DNA from: Lamellibrachia satsuma
Lineage: Eukaryota > Annelida > Polychaeta > Sabellida > Siboglinidae
DNA length: 64,000 nucleotides
Direction of reading: 5' to 3'
Assembly (NCBI GenBank): GCA_033239005.1
Contig: BSQZ01000035.1
Location: forward strand, 4,802,501 to 4,866,500
Each line of letters begins with the position of its first letter. Positions within the stretch are counted from its first letter, which is position 1. This document shows, one piece after another, positions 47,063 to 58,742 of the stretch. A program made the translations under genes and the position numbers. The notes below the pieces were generated by a model. That model was not told the DNA's origin, searched no databases, and saw only the letters and a program-made list of their open reading frames with translations.

Positions 47063-48065
47063 TTAACAAGATTTAACAAGATTTGCCATCCAAGCCAAAG
47101 GCCCAGATGGCAAGTGGACAAGGAAGCCATTGGCTTATCGAGAGTCCAACAATGTTCATCTACTTATAACCCGCCCTCCTGAGATATGCGTCAACCTTGT
47201 TTTTAAACATATTCACGCTGCTAGCAGTTACACAATCTGTAGACAGTTTGTTCCATTTTTTTATTGTCCTCTGTGAGAACGAGTGCTTCCTGATGTCCAA
47301 TCTACATTGATCCTTTACTAATTTTACCTCATGTCCTCTAGTTCTGCTATCCTTCTTGAGTGAGAAAAACATATTTCTATCAATATTTTCATGCCCATTC
47401 AATATCTTAAAAACTTCAATCTGATCTCCTCTTAACCTCCTTGTCTCTAGAGTTGTTAAACCACATTCTTTCAGGCATTCTTCATAACTAAGGTCTCTAA
47501 GTTCTGGAATCATTTTAGTTGCTCTCCTTTGTCTGCGTTCAAGCGTATCTATATCCTTCTTATGATACGGTCTCCATGCTTGTATACAGTATTCTAAATG
47601 AGGTCTAACTATTGCTTTATAAAGAGGTATAATTAACTTTTTTCCCTTGTATGTTATGTTTCTTCTAATCAATCCAAGAATTTGATTACTCTTTGAAGCT
47701 GCAATACCACACTGCTCTGAAACTTTCATATCAGCGCTTATTTTAACTCCTAAGTCCTTTTCTTTTACAGTAGTACCCAGAACAGTATCTCCCATTTTAT
47801 AGTTTGCATTCAAGTTCCCATGTCCTGTATGTAGGCATTTACATTTCCCAAAATTGAACAGCATCTGCCATTTCTCAGACCATTTCACTAATCTGTCTAG
47901 ATCGTTTTGTAAATGTTGTTTATCACCATCAGTATTAACCTTTCTAAACAGTTTTGTGTCATCCGCAAATTTCAGTACGTTACTTGTTATACTGTCGTCC
48001 AAGTCATTGATATAAATTAAGAATAATACAGGTCCTAATACTGATCCTTGAGGTACCCCATATCA
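47063..48065 (-). mobile_element. 5'-truncated CR1/Jockey-group LINE copy
   Basis: Same family as 36840-39870, opposite strand. From GGTACCCCA at about 48063 (RT block PQGS...) to the 3' tail TTAAATCTTGTTAAATG near 47063. The frame 48002-47160 is open for 280 codons and keeps the catalytic FADDTK block that the longer copy has lost. Typical 5' truncation during target-primed reverse transcription. Confidence 0.92.
47160..48002 (-). pseudogene. RT C-terminal half of the truncated LINE (open frame)
   Basis: 280 codons without interruption: KFADDTKLFRKV, LVKWSEKWQMLFNFGKCKC, GDTVLG, KEKDLGVKISADMKVSEQ, IRRNITYKGKKL, ATKMIPELRDLSYEE, NIDRNMFF and a C-terminus YLRRAGYK. No endonuclease or first RT motifs, so it cannot be active. 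Confidence 0.9.
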
Positions 48066-48234
48066 TGTTTTTTTCTCAATGAATGCCACTGTTGCATGAC
48101 ATGTTAACTGGTCTAGATATAAGACTTTCTAGAGATAACATAACAATGCTTCCTTGTTTGGCTCCAGCCAACACTGTACTTGCTGGCAAGATTTGACATT
48201 CACTAGCCACTTGAGAGGTTATGGTAAGTAGATT

Positions 48235-48868
48235 CAGCAACTGAGCACACAATCTTCCATCAATATTAAAGACAATGAAAACTGAGCACACAATCTTCCA
48301 CCAACATTAAAGACAATGAAAACTGAGCACACGATCTTCCACCAACATTAAAGAAAATGACATATGAGCACACAATCTTCCACCAACATTAAAGACAATG
48401 AAAACTGAGCACACAATCTTCCACCAACATTAAAGAAAATGACATATGAGCACACAATCTTCCACCAACATTAAAGACAATGAAAACTGAGCACACAATC
48501 TTCCACCAACATTAAAGACAATGACAACTGAGCACACCATTTTCCACCAACATTAAAGACAATGACAACTGAGCACACAATCTTCCACCAACATTAAAGA
48601 AAATGACATATGAGCACACAATCTTCCACCAATATTAAAGACAATGAAAACTGAGCACACAATCTTCCACCAACATTAAAGACAATGACAACTGAGCACA
48701 CCATTTTCCACCAACATTAAAGACAATGACAACTGAGCACACAATCTTCCACCAACATTAAAGACAATGACAACTGAGCACACAATCTTCCATCAACATT
48801 AAAGACAATGACAACTAAGCACACAATATTCCACCAACGTTAAAGACAATAACAACTGAGCACACAAT
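48235..48868. repeat. 41-bp minisatellite, about 15 copies
   Basis: Units contain GAGCACACAATCTTCCACCA and ACATTAAAGACAATGACAACT, with recurrent variants (AAAGAAAATGACATAT; CACCATTTTCC) that alternate in blocks, indicating multi-unit duplications. Confidence 0.96.
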
Positions 48869-48959
48869 CTTCATTCCCAGTTAAAATATTTTGTATCTAA
48901 GATATTCGTCAGTTATGACAATTTTGCCTTGTTGCAACAGTTAGTGCCTAACTGATAAA

Positions 48960-49626
48960 TACCATGAAGTTCAGCATCCTCAATACCTGGCTCTTCTGCC
49001 TCTTGTGCCAAGAGTTTTATGTGGACCAAGAGGCGTTGCTCTTCCACATGGAAACCTGGTGCAACTTGTGCAGGCGCACCTGCCTTCCAAGCGGAAGGAA
49101 TTTTATACATACTTCACCCATTTTAGTATTAGTGAGGAGGTGCGATCTCTCTCAGATGGCATGCAGAAAGACTTTTGGAATTTCGTGAATGACTCCACTG
49201 CACATTATGCATTTGAAGCTCTTCCCCTGACAAAGTTCCCATCCAAGATGAGTGAATTGTATCCATCTGTGACTAAAGAACCCATGAGGGCATTGTTGAT
49301 GTTTCCATCTACCTATCTCTGCGAGTTCTCGGCGATGTTCAGCATAAAAAGTAAATTTTTTGCCCATCTGTGCATGAAGTCTCCTTATCCAAAACTATTC
49401 CCCCAATCAAGGCTCAGCTCTCACAAGTTTCAAGGTGGTTTCTCGAGTACCGGTTTGGTATCGTACCTCCATTTGGGGTGCAATTATGTCATCCATAAAA
49501 TGTGTATCACCGAACTCAATGTTGAATATTGTTTTGTTTATAATTCTATGTCAATATGATGGGGTACCCAGCTGATCGTTTCAGGACACAGGGGGTATGT
49601 GGGGTGAAAAAGGTTGGGAACCGCTG
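48960..49626 (+). mobile_element. hAT transposase relic with 3' terminal repeat (ZBED5/FAM200-type)
   Basis: Plus-strand frame 49005-49559 includes FWNFVNDST, LTKFPSKMSELYPSVTKEPM, then LLMFPSTYLCEFSAMFSIKS, the hAT C-terminal dimerisation block (normally TYLCExGFSAM; two residues are missing here). The right end AAAAAGGTTGGGAACCGCTG at 49607-49626 is the inverse of the CAGCGGTTCCCAACC-type hAT terminus. No left terminus was found; the 5' part of the transposase is absent. Confidence 0.75.
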
Positions 49627-50215
49627 ACTTTGACAGACACGGCAGTCAGCCTTCAGCACTCTCTGCTAATCCACTGATGAGCTGACACGTCTGCACAGAC
49701 CAGCTGATCCTGGCAGTGGACAGAGATGTCTAGACAGACCAACTGACCCTGGCAAGAGACAGAGATGTCTGGACAGACCAACTGACCATGGCAGTGAACA
49801 GAGGATGCAACCATTCTACATGTTGTGTCTGTTACCAGAAGAAGATATTTACTACACTCTCATTTCTTGTTTGGTTGCACAAACACAATAAGTGCTAATA
49901 ATTATTTTATTATCATCATTATTATTACCATTATTATTATTATTATCATTATTATTACTGTTGTTGTTAAATTATGTGTCTGTTTTATAAGTGATTTTTA
50001 ATGGAACCACCTCTAAAGCATTAAGTATTAATTTGTTTTAACCGTTGTGTCACAGTTGTATTAAGTAATTTACATAAATACTAGTCTAATTTAGATTGAT
50101 CATTGCAAACATGATATGTTGCATCACAATGAAAAAGCATGTTTGAGGACGCACAGACTCTAGTGAGGTGCGACAGTGGCGCCACCTCACAGTTTAATGA
50201 TGATGTTGATGATGT
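49627..50215. other. Non-coding interval
   Basis: Three short related copies around GACAGACCAACTGACC at about 49690-49800 and an (ATT)n stretch at about 49900-49965. Nothing coding. Confidence 0.55.
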
Positions 50216-50219
50216 GAGA

Positions 50220-50468
50220 TGACATCTGTAGTGACACATCTAGCCCAGACAGTACACATCTAGTCCAGACAGTACACAATCTAGCCCAGACAGTACACGT
50301 CTAGCCCAGACAATACACGTCTAGCATAGACAGTACACATCTAGCATAGACAGTACACATCTAGCACAGACAGTACACATCTAGCCCAAACAGTACACAT
50401 TTACCACAGACAGTACACATCTAGCACAGACAGTACACATCTAGCACAGACAATACACATCTAGACAT
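50220..50468. repeat. 20-bp minisatellite, about 12 copies
   Basis: Units of CAGACAGTACACATCTAGCC with substitutions at the last positions (CC/CA/CATA). There are no unique spacers. Confidence 0.95.
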
Positions 50469-50639
50469 GGACATGGATGTTGTACACTGTATCACTGTCC
50501 AGCGAAAGCACACCTACATATTTCCTCAACAACGGTTTCCATCACATTGAGTAATGTCATCTTGGTGCCAGTTATCAAAAAAATGGAAAACAAATTTGCT
50601 TTAATGTTGCTTAGAAAAAGATTTCCCCTGAAGGTTGTG

Positions 50640-50900
50640 TAAGTGTTGAACAAGACCAAGTGGACCCAGAGTCTTGGGGTAAATGTGGCTACAAGACCAA
50701 GTGGACCCAGAGTCTTGGGGTAGATGTGGTTACAAGAACAAGTGGACCCAGTGTCTCGGGGTAGATGTGGCTACAAGACCAAGTGAACCCAGAGTCTCGG
50801 GGTAGACGTGACTACAAGACCAAGTGGACCCAGAGTCTCGGGGTAGACATGGTTACAAAACCATGTGGACCCAGAGTCTCGAGGTAGATGTGGTTTCAAG
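50640..50900. repeat. 41-bp minisatellite, about 6 copies
   Basis: Units contain AAGTGGACCCAGAGTCTTGG and GGTAGATGTGGCTACAAGAC. Confidence 0.95.
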
Positions 50901-51813
50901 GAACTTGAATGGATCCAGAAAGGACACTGTCTAATCATTATACACCTATTAATGTTTATCCAGGGACTGCATTTAGAAAATAACTTGCAATTTATGGGAC
51001 AGGATTCAGAGATGATGTTGATGTTGGGAAGAGGGAAAGGGACATTGTGGTTCTGACAACAATGTACCCATGTCCCTAGCACAAGAACCAACTAACTGAC
51101 TACATTCACCAGATGTCCCACCTCTTCACAACAAAACTGTGCATAAAGGCAGTAGCAAGTTCACATTATGTGTACACTGTGTTCTCTCCTGTCAGCCTTA
51201 CAACTTACTATCTGTCCTTACTTAACATTTTACCCCTACTACCAATCTCTCTCTGTAAGGGCGCTACTGACATGTAGCTGACCCCAACACCCCAACTACA
51301 AACATCAACATTCCACACACTTACATGGGCAGCTTTCCGCCTCAATTTGCACATACAATTTCACTAGCCACTTCATGCTGCTGAATAGAGCAGAAATCCA
51401 ATAAATGGAGCCATGATGCCTGGAAGTAGCCAGTATATCAACAGAGAAAAACACTGGCCTGCTATTAAGCTGGAGTGGCTGTCTGTATTGTACTAATGCT
51501 GCAGTTAGTCAATGTCCTTAAGAGACATTATCACTAGTGACAGTTTTTGACACAGTGCACCACATACATTTATGTAACATTATGTGCCTATCTGTCAGTG
51601 TCTATATATAGCAGCACTCACACTACAGACAAGACTTACGTAAGCATAATGTCAACCTGTGGTGTCTATGACATGGACATGTGCCATCTGGGCTCATAAT
51701 CTCAAGTGACTTATGAAATTTTTAGCCCTCTTTTTTTGTATCTCTAATGTATCAAGGTGCTCTCAATATATAGCATGGTTTCTGGCCCATAATGCTCTAC
51801 ATGTTACCCTTTG
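50901..51813. other. Non-coding interval
   Basis: No array, element or coding signal seen. Confidence 0.5.
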
Positions 51814-51817
51814 TTCC

Positions 51818-51942
51818 AGCACCAACTTAACCTGTTATTCCAGCACCAACTTAACCTGTTATTCCAGCACCAACTGAATCTGTTATTCCAGCACCAACTT
51901 AACCTGTTATTCCAGCACCAACTTAACCTGTTATTCCAACAC
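51818..51942. repeat. 24-bp minisatellite, 5 copies
   Basis: Units of about TTATTCCAGCACCAACTTAA plus CCTG. Confidence 0.95.
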
Positions 51943-52202
51943 ATAGCAAGCAGTGGATGAATGCCATCCATTGCCACTGTTCCATCAGTGTTTAAGTAGG
52001 GACTTGTCTGTGTGCTCATTTGTGCAGCTGACTGGATTGAGTCAACAAGAACAGAATGAAATCACCCAAGCTTCAAACAGGTCATAGCATCAAACCCAAA
52101 TCTGCTCATTAGAAATGTTTGATTCAGCCCACATTCTATGCACTATATGCTACTCAATCCTCATTTCAGCACAGGACACTTTTTATTAGTCTTAGTGCTG
52201 TG

Positions 52203-52278
52203 TTCTGGGGTTGGTTTGGTGTCTGGGGTTGGTTTGGCGTCTGGGTTGGTTTGGCATCTGGGGTTGGTTTGGCAGCTG
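52203..52278. repeat. 18-bp GT-rich tandem repeat, about 4 copies
   Basis: GGGTTGGTTTGGTGTCTG-type units with single-base variants and one short copy. Confidence 0.9.
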
Positions 52279-52835
52279 GAATCTCTAATTACATCTGCAA
52301 TTAAACCACTCCCATGTCTTATCTGGGTGAAGTTAAACCATTCTTGGTGCGGCTGTTTTCCAACTAAGCGGTTACACGAGCATATAAAACTCTGCTGGCT
52401 TGTCAGCTTAAAGGGAATAACAAGGCACTAGCTAAAATTCTTTTTCTGTGTGTACACAAAGTTTAATATAGTACGTACTAAATGCAAAAATAAAAAATTT
52501 GGAAAAATTTATTCATAGGTAAAATTAGATGTTTAATGCGTCTAACTCAGAAAGTAAAGGTAAAATTCGAAATTAATGAGATGAGCGATCACGTGGTTTT
52601 GCGATGTCAATGATGATATGGGTTTACATTCAGTCAGTGATTTCTATGCAATGTTTCAATATAGTTTCACTCACGTTACTATAGCGTGTGATGGTGATGT
52701 CAATTTTCCAGAATAAAAAGTATAATGTAATGATTTCGAACCACTTGCAGCAAGTGATGCCGCAGAATCATTTTAAAATTCAGCTCTTTAGGAGCAGTTT
52801 AGCAATGCCAGTGCTACAGTAGCCTTTCAAACTTA
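52279..52835. other. Non-coding interval
   Basis: No element recognised. Its right end (from about 52810) may weakly extend the inverted repeat that follows. Confidence 0.4.
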
Positions 52836-53140
52836 TTTACTTTCTGACCGAACCATGAAAATGACCACACAGAGCTGCCAAACGTCTTATATATCTATCA
52901 TACGCATACACATATGATGTGGTCAAACATTACTCTTACTTCCATAAAAGATCAAAATAAACAAAAACTATGCCTAGGCGTAGAAGATAATATAGTTAGC
53001 ATTTGTTTTGCAATTCGTTATCGTTATGTGGAAGTAAGAGTAATGTTTGACCATGTGACATGTGTATATGTATGGTAAATATATGAGGAGATGTTTGGCG
53101 GCTGTAGGTGGTTGTTTTCATGGTTAGGTCAGAAAGTAAA
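52836..53140. repeat. Fold-back element: about 110-bp inverted arms, 83-bp loop
   Basis: Left arm 52836-52945 begins TTTACTTTCTGACC and ends TACTCTTACTTCCA; right arm 53029-53140 begins TGGAAGTAAGAGTAATGTTT and ends GGTCAGAAAGTAAA. The arms are diverged in the middle (small indels) but pair over their length. No coding capacity. It may be a MITE with long terminal inverted repeats. Confidence 0.85.
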
Positions 53141-53906
53141 CATCGCAATAGCAGCAGTAGCGCTGATGGGTGGTGGTGATTTCGGCTCTCAGAGAATTCT
53201 GCCCAACTGCCATGTAATATAATATGATTAATTTATTTTCATGATTTCGGTAATTGATGTGACACGCAACATCTACTCAGTTCTAGCTAGTTATTGATTA
53301 GCCTTCACTTTAAAGGTTTGTTATTACTGTACTTGTCATCAAAGGGATGCCAAGTTTAACTAGATACTGTTGAAGTACAATGCTTTGTCTGTTTCGTACA
53401 GTGAGCAGGCGTGAATAAAAGACCATGTTTCATATTCAAAATGATCTAATGAAAAACACTGTATAGATCAAAGACTATATGCAGGTGGCTCCATTGTAAT
53501 TAACAATACAATAATTGCTTATCGTTGTCATTGGTCTATATTTGATGTAATAAAAAAATCTGAGGAGAATTTACCCTGAAAATCTTAAATATAGAAACAA
53601 GATATTATGATAATTGTAATTTAATTTATTTGAATTATTCAACTGTATACAATATTATAGTTTTTGGTGTAATACATTATATCTTATAATGATGAGTTTT
53701 AAGGATATAATGAATTGTATAAGTTCTAATGACTGGTTGACTGCATGTTAAAATTGAAAAATATAGCGCTGTATTTTATGCGAAAGGAAGCGAAAGCTAT
53801 AAAAGCAGTTACAAAGTAAGATTTTCGGGTTAATGTGGAACCAAATCAATTAACAAATGAGAGAATAAATAGTATGCTTTATTCATAGTAAGACACACAC
53901 TAAATT
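53141..53906. other. Non-coding AT-rich interval
   Basis: Nothing recognised on either strand between the fold-back element and the THAP relic. Confidence 0.45.
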
Positions 53907-54539
53907 TCATGTGCTCACTACACAATCATTTGGGCTGAGATCACTATACCCGTTGTGCTCTGAGGCCGAAGTTACCAGAGTTGCGGGACGAACACCAAAT
54001 ATATCCGCACTGACAGCTCGTTGACAGCTCTCTTTGATCCTAGATGGACCATGGTCTTCGAAATTCTACGGATTGGTGACATCAACATAACTTCGAAATT
54101 CTACGGATTGGTGACATCAACACAGCTTCCACTACTGGGAATAATGTGGGCACATCATTCTCTTTCAAAGATGTTTTAGCACCAGGATAACCCAGGGCTA
54201 CCACCTTCTCTTGTCCAAATTGCAGTCGAAACAAGTTTTCTCGAAGTGAACAAAGCCGGCTGTGTTTTGTCGGATTGACGTTTGCTTTTTTGAACTAAGT
54301 TGGCACCGTAGGAAACTTAAACCATCTAAATGTTATGAAATATATTTTTCATGGTGCCAAGATTCCATTAGAAAGTAAAAATTTACACTTACTTTGGAGC
54401 AAAAATTGAAACGAATGCCACGTTTTGACCCGTCTTCTGCAGATCTTGTTCACACACTGATGACCTATGTTTTGGCTCTATTCTTATTCTTACAGCTGTT
54501 TGCATTACAATAAAACACCACACAATAAACCATTCTCAT
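53907..54539 (-). pseudogene. THAP-domain gene relic
   Basis: On the minus strand an ATG at 54539 or 54533 opens MRMVYCVVFYCNANSC, like the start of a THAP zinc finger (C-x2-4-C). After acceptor TTTAG at 54326 the strand reads WFKFPT, a TAG stop, then NPTKHSRLC and further VALGYPGAKTSLKENDVPTLFP, the C-terminal THAP signature ending in VPT-x-F. The conserved Cys-x2-His-Phe box is split: Cys in one frame, HFEKTCFD in the next, so small indels hit it. A 49-codon open tail (DHGPSRIKE... ending TGA at 53907) follows after a 32-bp duplication. The sequence around has more CpG than its neighbourhood. Confidence 0.6.
54050..54122. repeat. 32-bp direct duplication inside the THAP relic
   Basis: Two copies of CTTCGAAATTCTACGGATTG followed by GTGACATCAACA, separated by two or three bases; it changes the reading frame of the relic. 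Confidence 0.9.
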
Positions 54540-55375
54540 GCTCACATCTAAACAACCGCTATTGTTGTTAATAGTAAGGTGAACGAATGGAAAGTCCCAA
54601 TCTCGTATCACTTCCTTATCATCATTGATGTCACATCAAAGCTTGCCAAAAGCGCGGGAAAAATATGCATAATCGAGGCAGGCCGGTAGAACAGAGTATT
54701 GTTTTGAATTATTAATTAATGGAATTCTAATGAATTTTTCAGTGTTATGGAAATGGAAATATACTACAAGATGTAATATAATATGATTTCAAGCAATCAT
54801 TGCTGTCATTCCCTTTAACAAGTCTTTAATGCAATGACATTAGTTATGCTGCAAGAGATGTCTAGCTTAGTTAGTTACTTTTTTCATGAGAATCCACTTA
54901 CAGAGAGTTGCCACAACAAACTGTGGTTCCAAGAAAATGTCTACGCAAATCTATGTTTATTAACATTGGAACATGGCTTGTCAAGATGTTTACCTCCAAA
55001 GACAATCTACGTTCAGGCTGAAGGCAAACACTTGAACACAGAACATTTTGGGGTGAGCAAATGTATGTGACCACATGCATCAGCATACAGACAACTAACT
55101 AGCGCTAACAATGTAGTTATGTAGTTGTTATTATTACTAACACATGTTGAACATGTTCTAGTTGAGCTGTAAAATCAACATTAAAATAACAAATGATCTA
55201 AGCTGTAGACCCAGTGACAGTGAGACCCAATGACAGTGAGACCCACTGCTTCAAGCCTGTCTGCCTCAAACAAGTCCCAACAACACTTCTGGAACTGGCC
55301 CTGGAAGGAGCATTCCTGCTAAGCAAAATTCATTCCTTTCTTAGGGTACCTTTTTTCCAGTCATGACAACCTTCC
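54540..55375. other. Non-coding interval
   Basis: Upstream of the THAP relic (possible former promoter with TTCCCGCGC at about 54652). A short GACAGTGAGACCCA repeat lies at about 55210-55250. Confidence 0.45.
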
Positions 55376-55379
55376 CAAT

Positions 55380-55500
55380 ATGTTATTACTACCATGTATC
55401 TATTCCTGTTATTACTACCATGTAGCTATTCCTGTTATTACTACCATGTAGCTATTCATGTTATTACTACCATCTAGCTATTCCTGTTATTACTAGCTGT
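55380..55500. repeat. 26-bp minisatellite, about 5 copies
   Basis: Units of TTATTACTACCATGTAGCTA plus TTCCTG with minor variants. Confidence 0.94.
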
Positions 55501-55839
55501 TCGTTGCATTACTATAAATTCCTGTTATTACCAGCTATCCCAGTTACCACCACTTCCCCCACTTTGCTCAGGCTGTGCTTTATGTTTTAACAGACCATGT
55601 TGATACATATTTTATATGTGAAGTTTTAAAGACAGAATTTCTTGTGCTGCATATATATATATATATAATAGTTTTTTATTTTCAATAAACTAACATCTGG
55701 TAAGGTATTTTAATACATTTTTATAAGCTTTATCAAATATATACTGAGAACTAGCTAAACATTCAATTTTATTACCAAGTCTATCAAGTGTTTGACAAGT
55801 GGACGGACACCTCTGATGTAGGAGTACTACTTGTTGAAC

Positions 55840-58195
55840 ACAAAGACAGGGACTACACTACCTGTTCCTGGTTCCATTCCTGTGCCAGCAGATTGGGTAA
55901 CCTTGTAGGTATGACACAAAGACAGGGACTACACTACCTGTCCCTGGTTCCATTCCTGTGCCAGCATACTGGGTAACCTTGTAGGTATGACACAACGACG
56001 GGGACTACGCTACCTGTCCCTGGTTCCATTCCTGCGCCAGAAGACTGGGTAACCTTGTAGGTATGACACAAGTATGACACACACTGTGAGTAACTTGCGG
56101 AAAACAAATTAACCAATAATAATCTGCTCTTTTTTATAATAATAATAATGTATACTTTACTACATGAAAATAATTACGTGTATTTGTGTATTTTTGGGTC
56201 AATATTTTATTGGTCATTATTTGCTTTATTTATTTATTTATTTATAATAGTATATAATATGTGCAGTTATTGCAAGTGTCGACGACAGGGACTACACTAC
56301 CTGTCCCTGGTTCCATTACTGTGCCAGCAGACTGGGTAACCTTGTAGGTATGACACAACGACAGGGACTACACTACCTGTCCCTGGTTCCATTCCTGTGC
56401 CAGCAGACTGGGTAACCTTGTAGGTATGACACAACGACAGGGACTACACTACCTGTCCCTGGTTCCATTCCTGTGCCAGCAGACTGGGTAACCTTGTAGG
56501 TATGACACAGAGACAGGGACTACACTACCTGTCCCTGGTTCCATTCCTGTGCCAGCAGACTGGGTAACCTTGTAGGTATGACACAAAGACGGGGACTATA
56601 CTACCTGTTCCTGGTTCCATTCCTGTGCCAGCAGACTGGGTAACCTTGTAGGTATGACACAAAGACGGGGACTACACTACCTGTCCCTGGTTCCATTCCT
56701 GTGCCAGCAGACTGGGTAACCTTGTAGGTATGACACAAAGACGGGGACTACACTACCTGTCCCTGGTTCCATTCCTGTGCCAGCAGACTGGGTAACCTTG
56801 TAGGTATGACACAAAGACAGGGACTACACTAGCTGTCCCTGGTTCCATTCCTGCGCCAGAAGACTGGGTAACCTTGTAGGTATGACACAAGTATGACACA
56901 CACTGTTAGTAACTTGCAGAAAACAAATTAACCAATAATAATCTGCTCTTCTTTATAATAATAATAATGTATACTTTAATACATGAAAATAATTACGTGT
57001 ATTTATGTATTTTTGGGTCAATATTTTATTGGTCATTATTTGCTTTATTTATTTATTTATAATAGTATATAATATGTGCAGTTATTGCAAGTGTCGATGA
57101 CAGGGACTACACTACCTGTCCCTGGTTCCATTCCTGTGCCAGCAGACTGGGTAACCTTGTAGGTATGACACAACGACAGGGACTACACTACCTGTTCCTG
57201 GTTCCATTCCTGTGCCAGCAGACTGGGTAACCTTGTAGGTATGACACAACGACAGCGACTACACTACCTGTTCCTGGTTCCATTCCTGTGCCAGCAGGCT
57301 GGGTAACCTTGTAGGTATGACACAACGACAGGGACTACACTACCTGTCCCTGGTTCCATTCCTGTGCCAGCAGACTGGGTAACCTTGTAGGTATGACACA
57401 ACGACAGGGACTACACTACCTGTTCCTGGTTCCATTCCTGTGCCAGCAGACTGGGTAACCTTGTAGGTATGACACAACGACAAGGACTACACTACCTGTC
57501 CCTGGTTCCATTCCTGTGCCAGCAGACTGGGTAACCTTGTAGGTATGACACAAAGACAGGGACTACACTAGCTGTCCCTGGTTCCATTCCTGCGCCAGAA
57601 GACTGGGTAACCTTGTAGGTATGACACAAGTATGACACACACTGTGAGTAACTTGCAGAAAACAAATTAACCAATAATAATCTGCTCTTTTTTATAATAA
57701 TAATAATAATGTATACTTTAATACATGAAAATAATTACGTGTATTTATATATTTTTGGGTCAATATTTTATTGGTCATTATTTGCTTTATTTATTTATTT
57801 ATAATAGTATATAATATGTGCAGTTATTGCAAGTGTCGATGACAGGGACTACACTACCTGTCCCTGGTTCCATTACTGTGCCAGCAGACTGGGTAACCTT
57901 GTAGGTATGACACAAAGACGGGGACTACACTACCTGTCCCTGGTTCCATTTCTGCGCCAGCAGACTGGGCAACCTTGTAGGTATGACACAAAGATGGGGA
58001 CTACACTACCTGTCCCTGGTTCCATTCCAGTGCCAGCAGACTGGGTAACCTTGTAGGCATGACACAAAGACGTGGACTACACTACCTGTCCCTGGTTCCA
58101 TTCCTGTGCCAACAGATTGGGTAACCTTGTAAGTATGACACAAAGATGGGGACTACACTACCTGTCCCTGGTTCCATTCCTGCGCCAGCAGACAT
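55840..58195. repeat. 76-bp minisatellite with three interspersed spacer blocks
   Basis: About 24 units of about 76 bp with GACAGGGACTACACTACCTG, GTTCCATTCCTGTGCCAGCA and GGGTAACCTTGTAGGTATGA. Each unit contains a 7-bp inverted repeat CAGGGAC/GTCCCTG around a 10-nt loop. Three spacer blocks of about 200 bp, almost identical to each other (about 56066-56280, 56886-57098, 57625-57838), interrupt the array at intervals of about 820 and 740 bp, so whole blocks were duplicated. Confidence 0.96.
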
Positions 58196-58742
58196 GAGTC
58201 TCTGACTAACACGACTCCCTGACTAACATGAGTTTCTGACTAACACGGGTCTCTGACTAACATGAGTCTCTGACTAACTCGGGTCTCTGACTAACACGGG
58301 TCCCTGACTAACACGAGTCTCTGACTAACACGAGTCTCTGACTAACACGAGTCCCTGACTAACACGAGTCTCTGACTAACACAACTCCCTGACTAACATA
58401 GGTCTCTGACTAACATGGGTCCCTGACTAACACGAGTCTCTGACTAACACGAGTCCCTGACTAACATGAGTCTCTGACTAACACGAGTCCCTGACTAACA
58501 TGAGTCTCCGACTAACATGGGTCTCTGACTAACACGACTCCCTGACTAACACGAGTCCCTGACTAACATGAGTCTCTGACTAACACAGGTCTCTGACTAA
58601 CATGGGTCTCTGACTAACACGAGTCTCTGACTAACACGAGTCTCTGACTAACACAAGTCTCTGACTAACACGAGTCCCTGACTAACACGAGTCTCTGCGT
58701 TAACACGAGTCCCTGACTAACACGAGTCCCTGACTAACACGA
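58195..58742. repeat. 17-bp minisatellite, about 32 copies
   Basis: Units of TGACTAACACGAGTCTC with C/T variants (ACATGGGTC, GTCCC). It follows the 76-bp array directly. Confidence 0.97.

Noticed and set aside
50220..50468. CRISPR-like short repeat array
   Set aside because: Units follow one another without unique spacers and the context is a eukaryotic genome; the same holds for 58195-58742.
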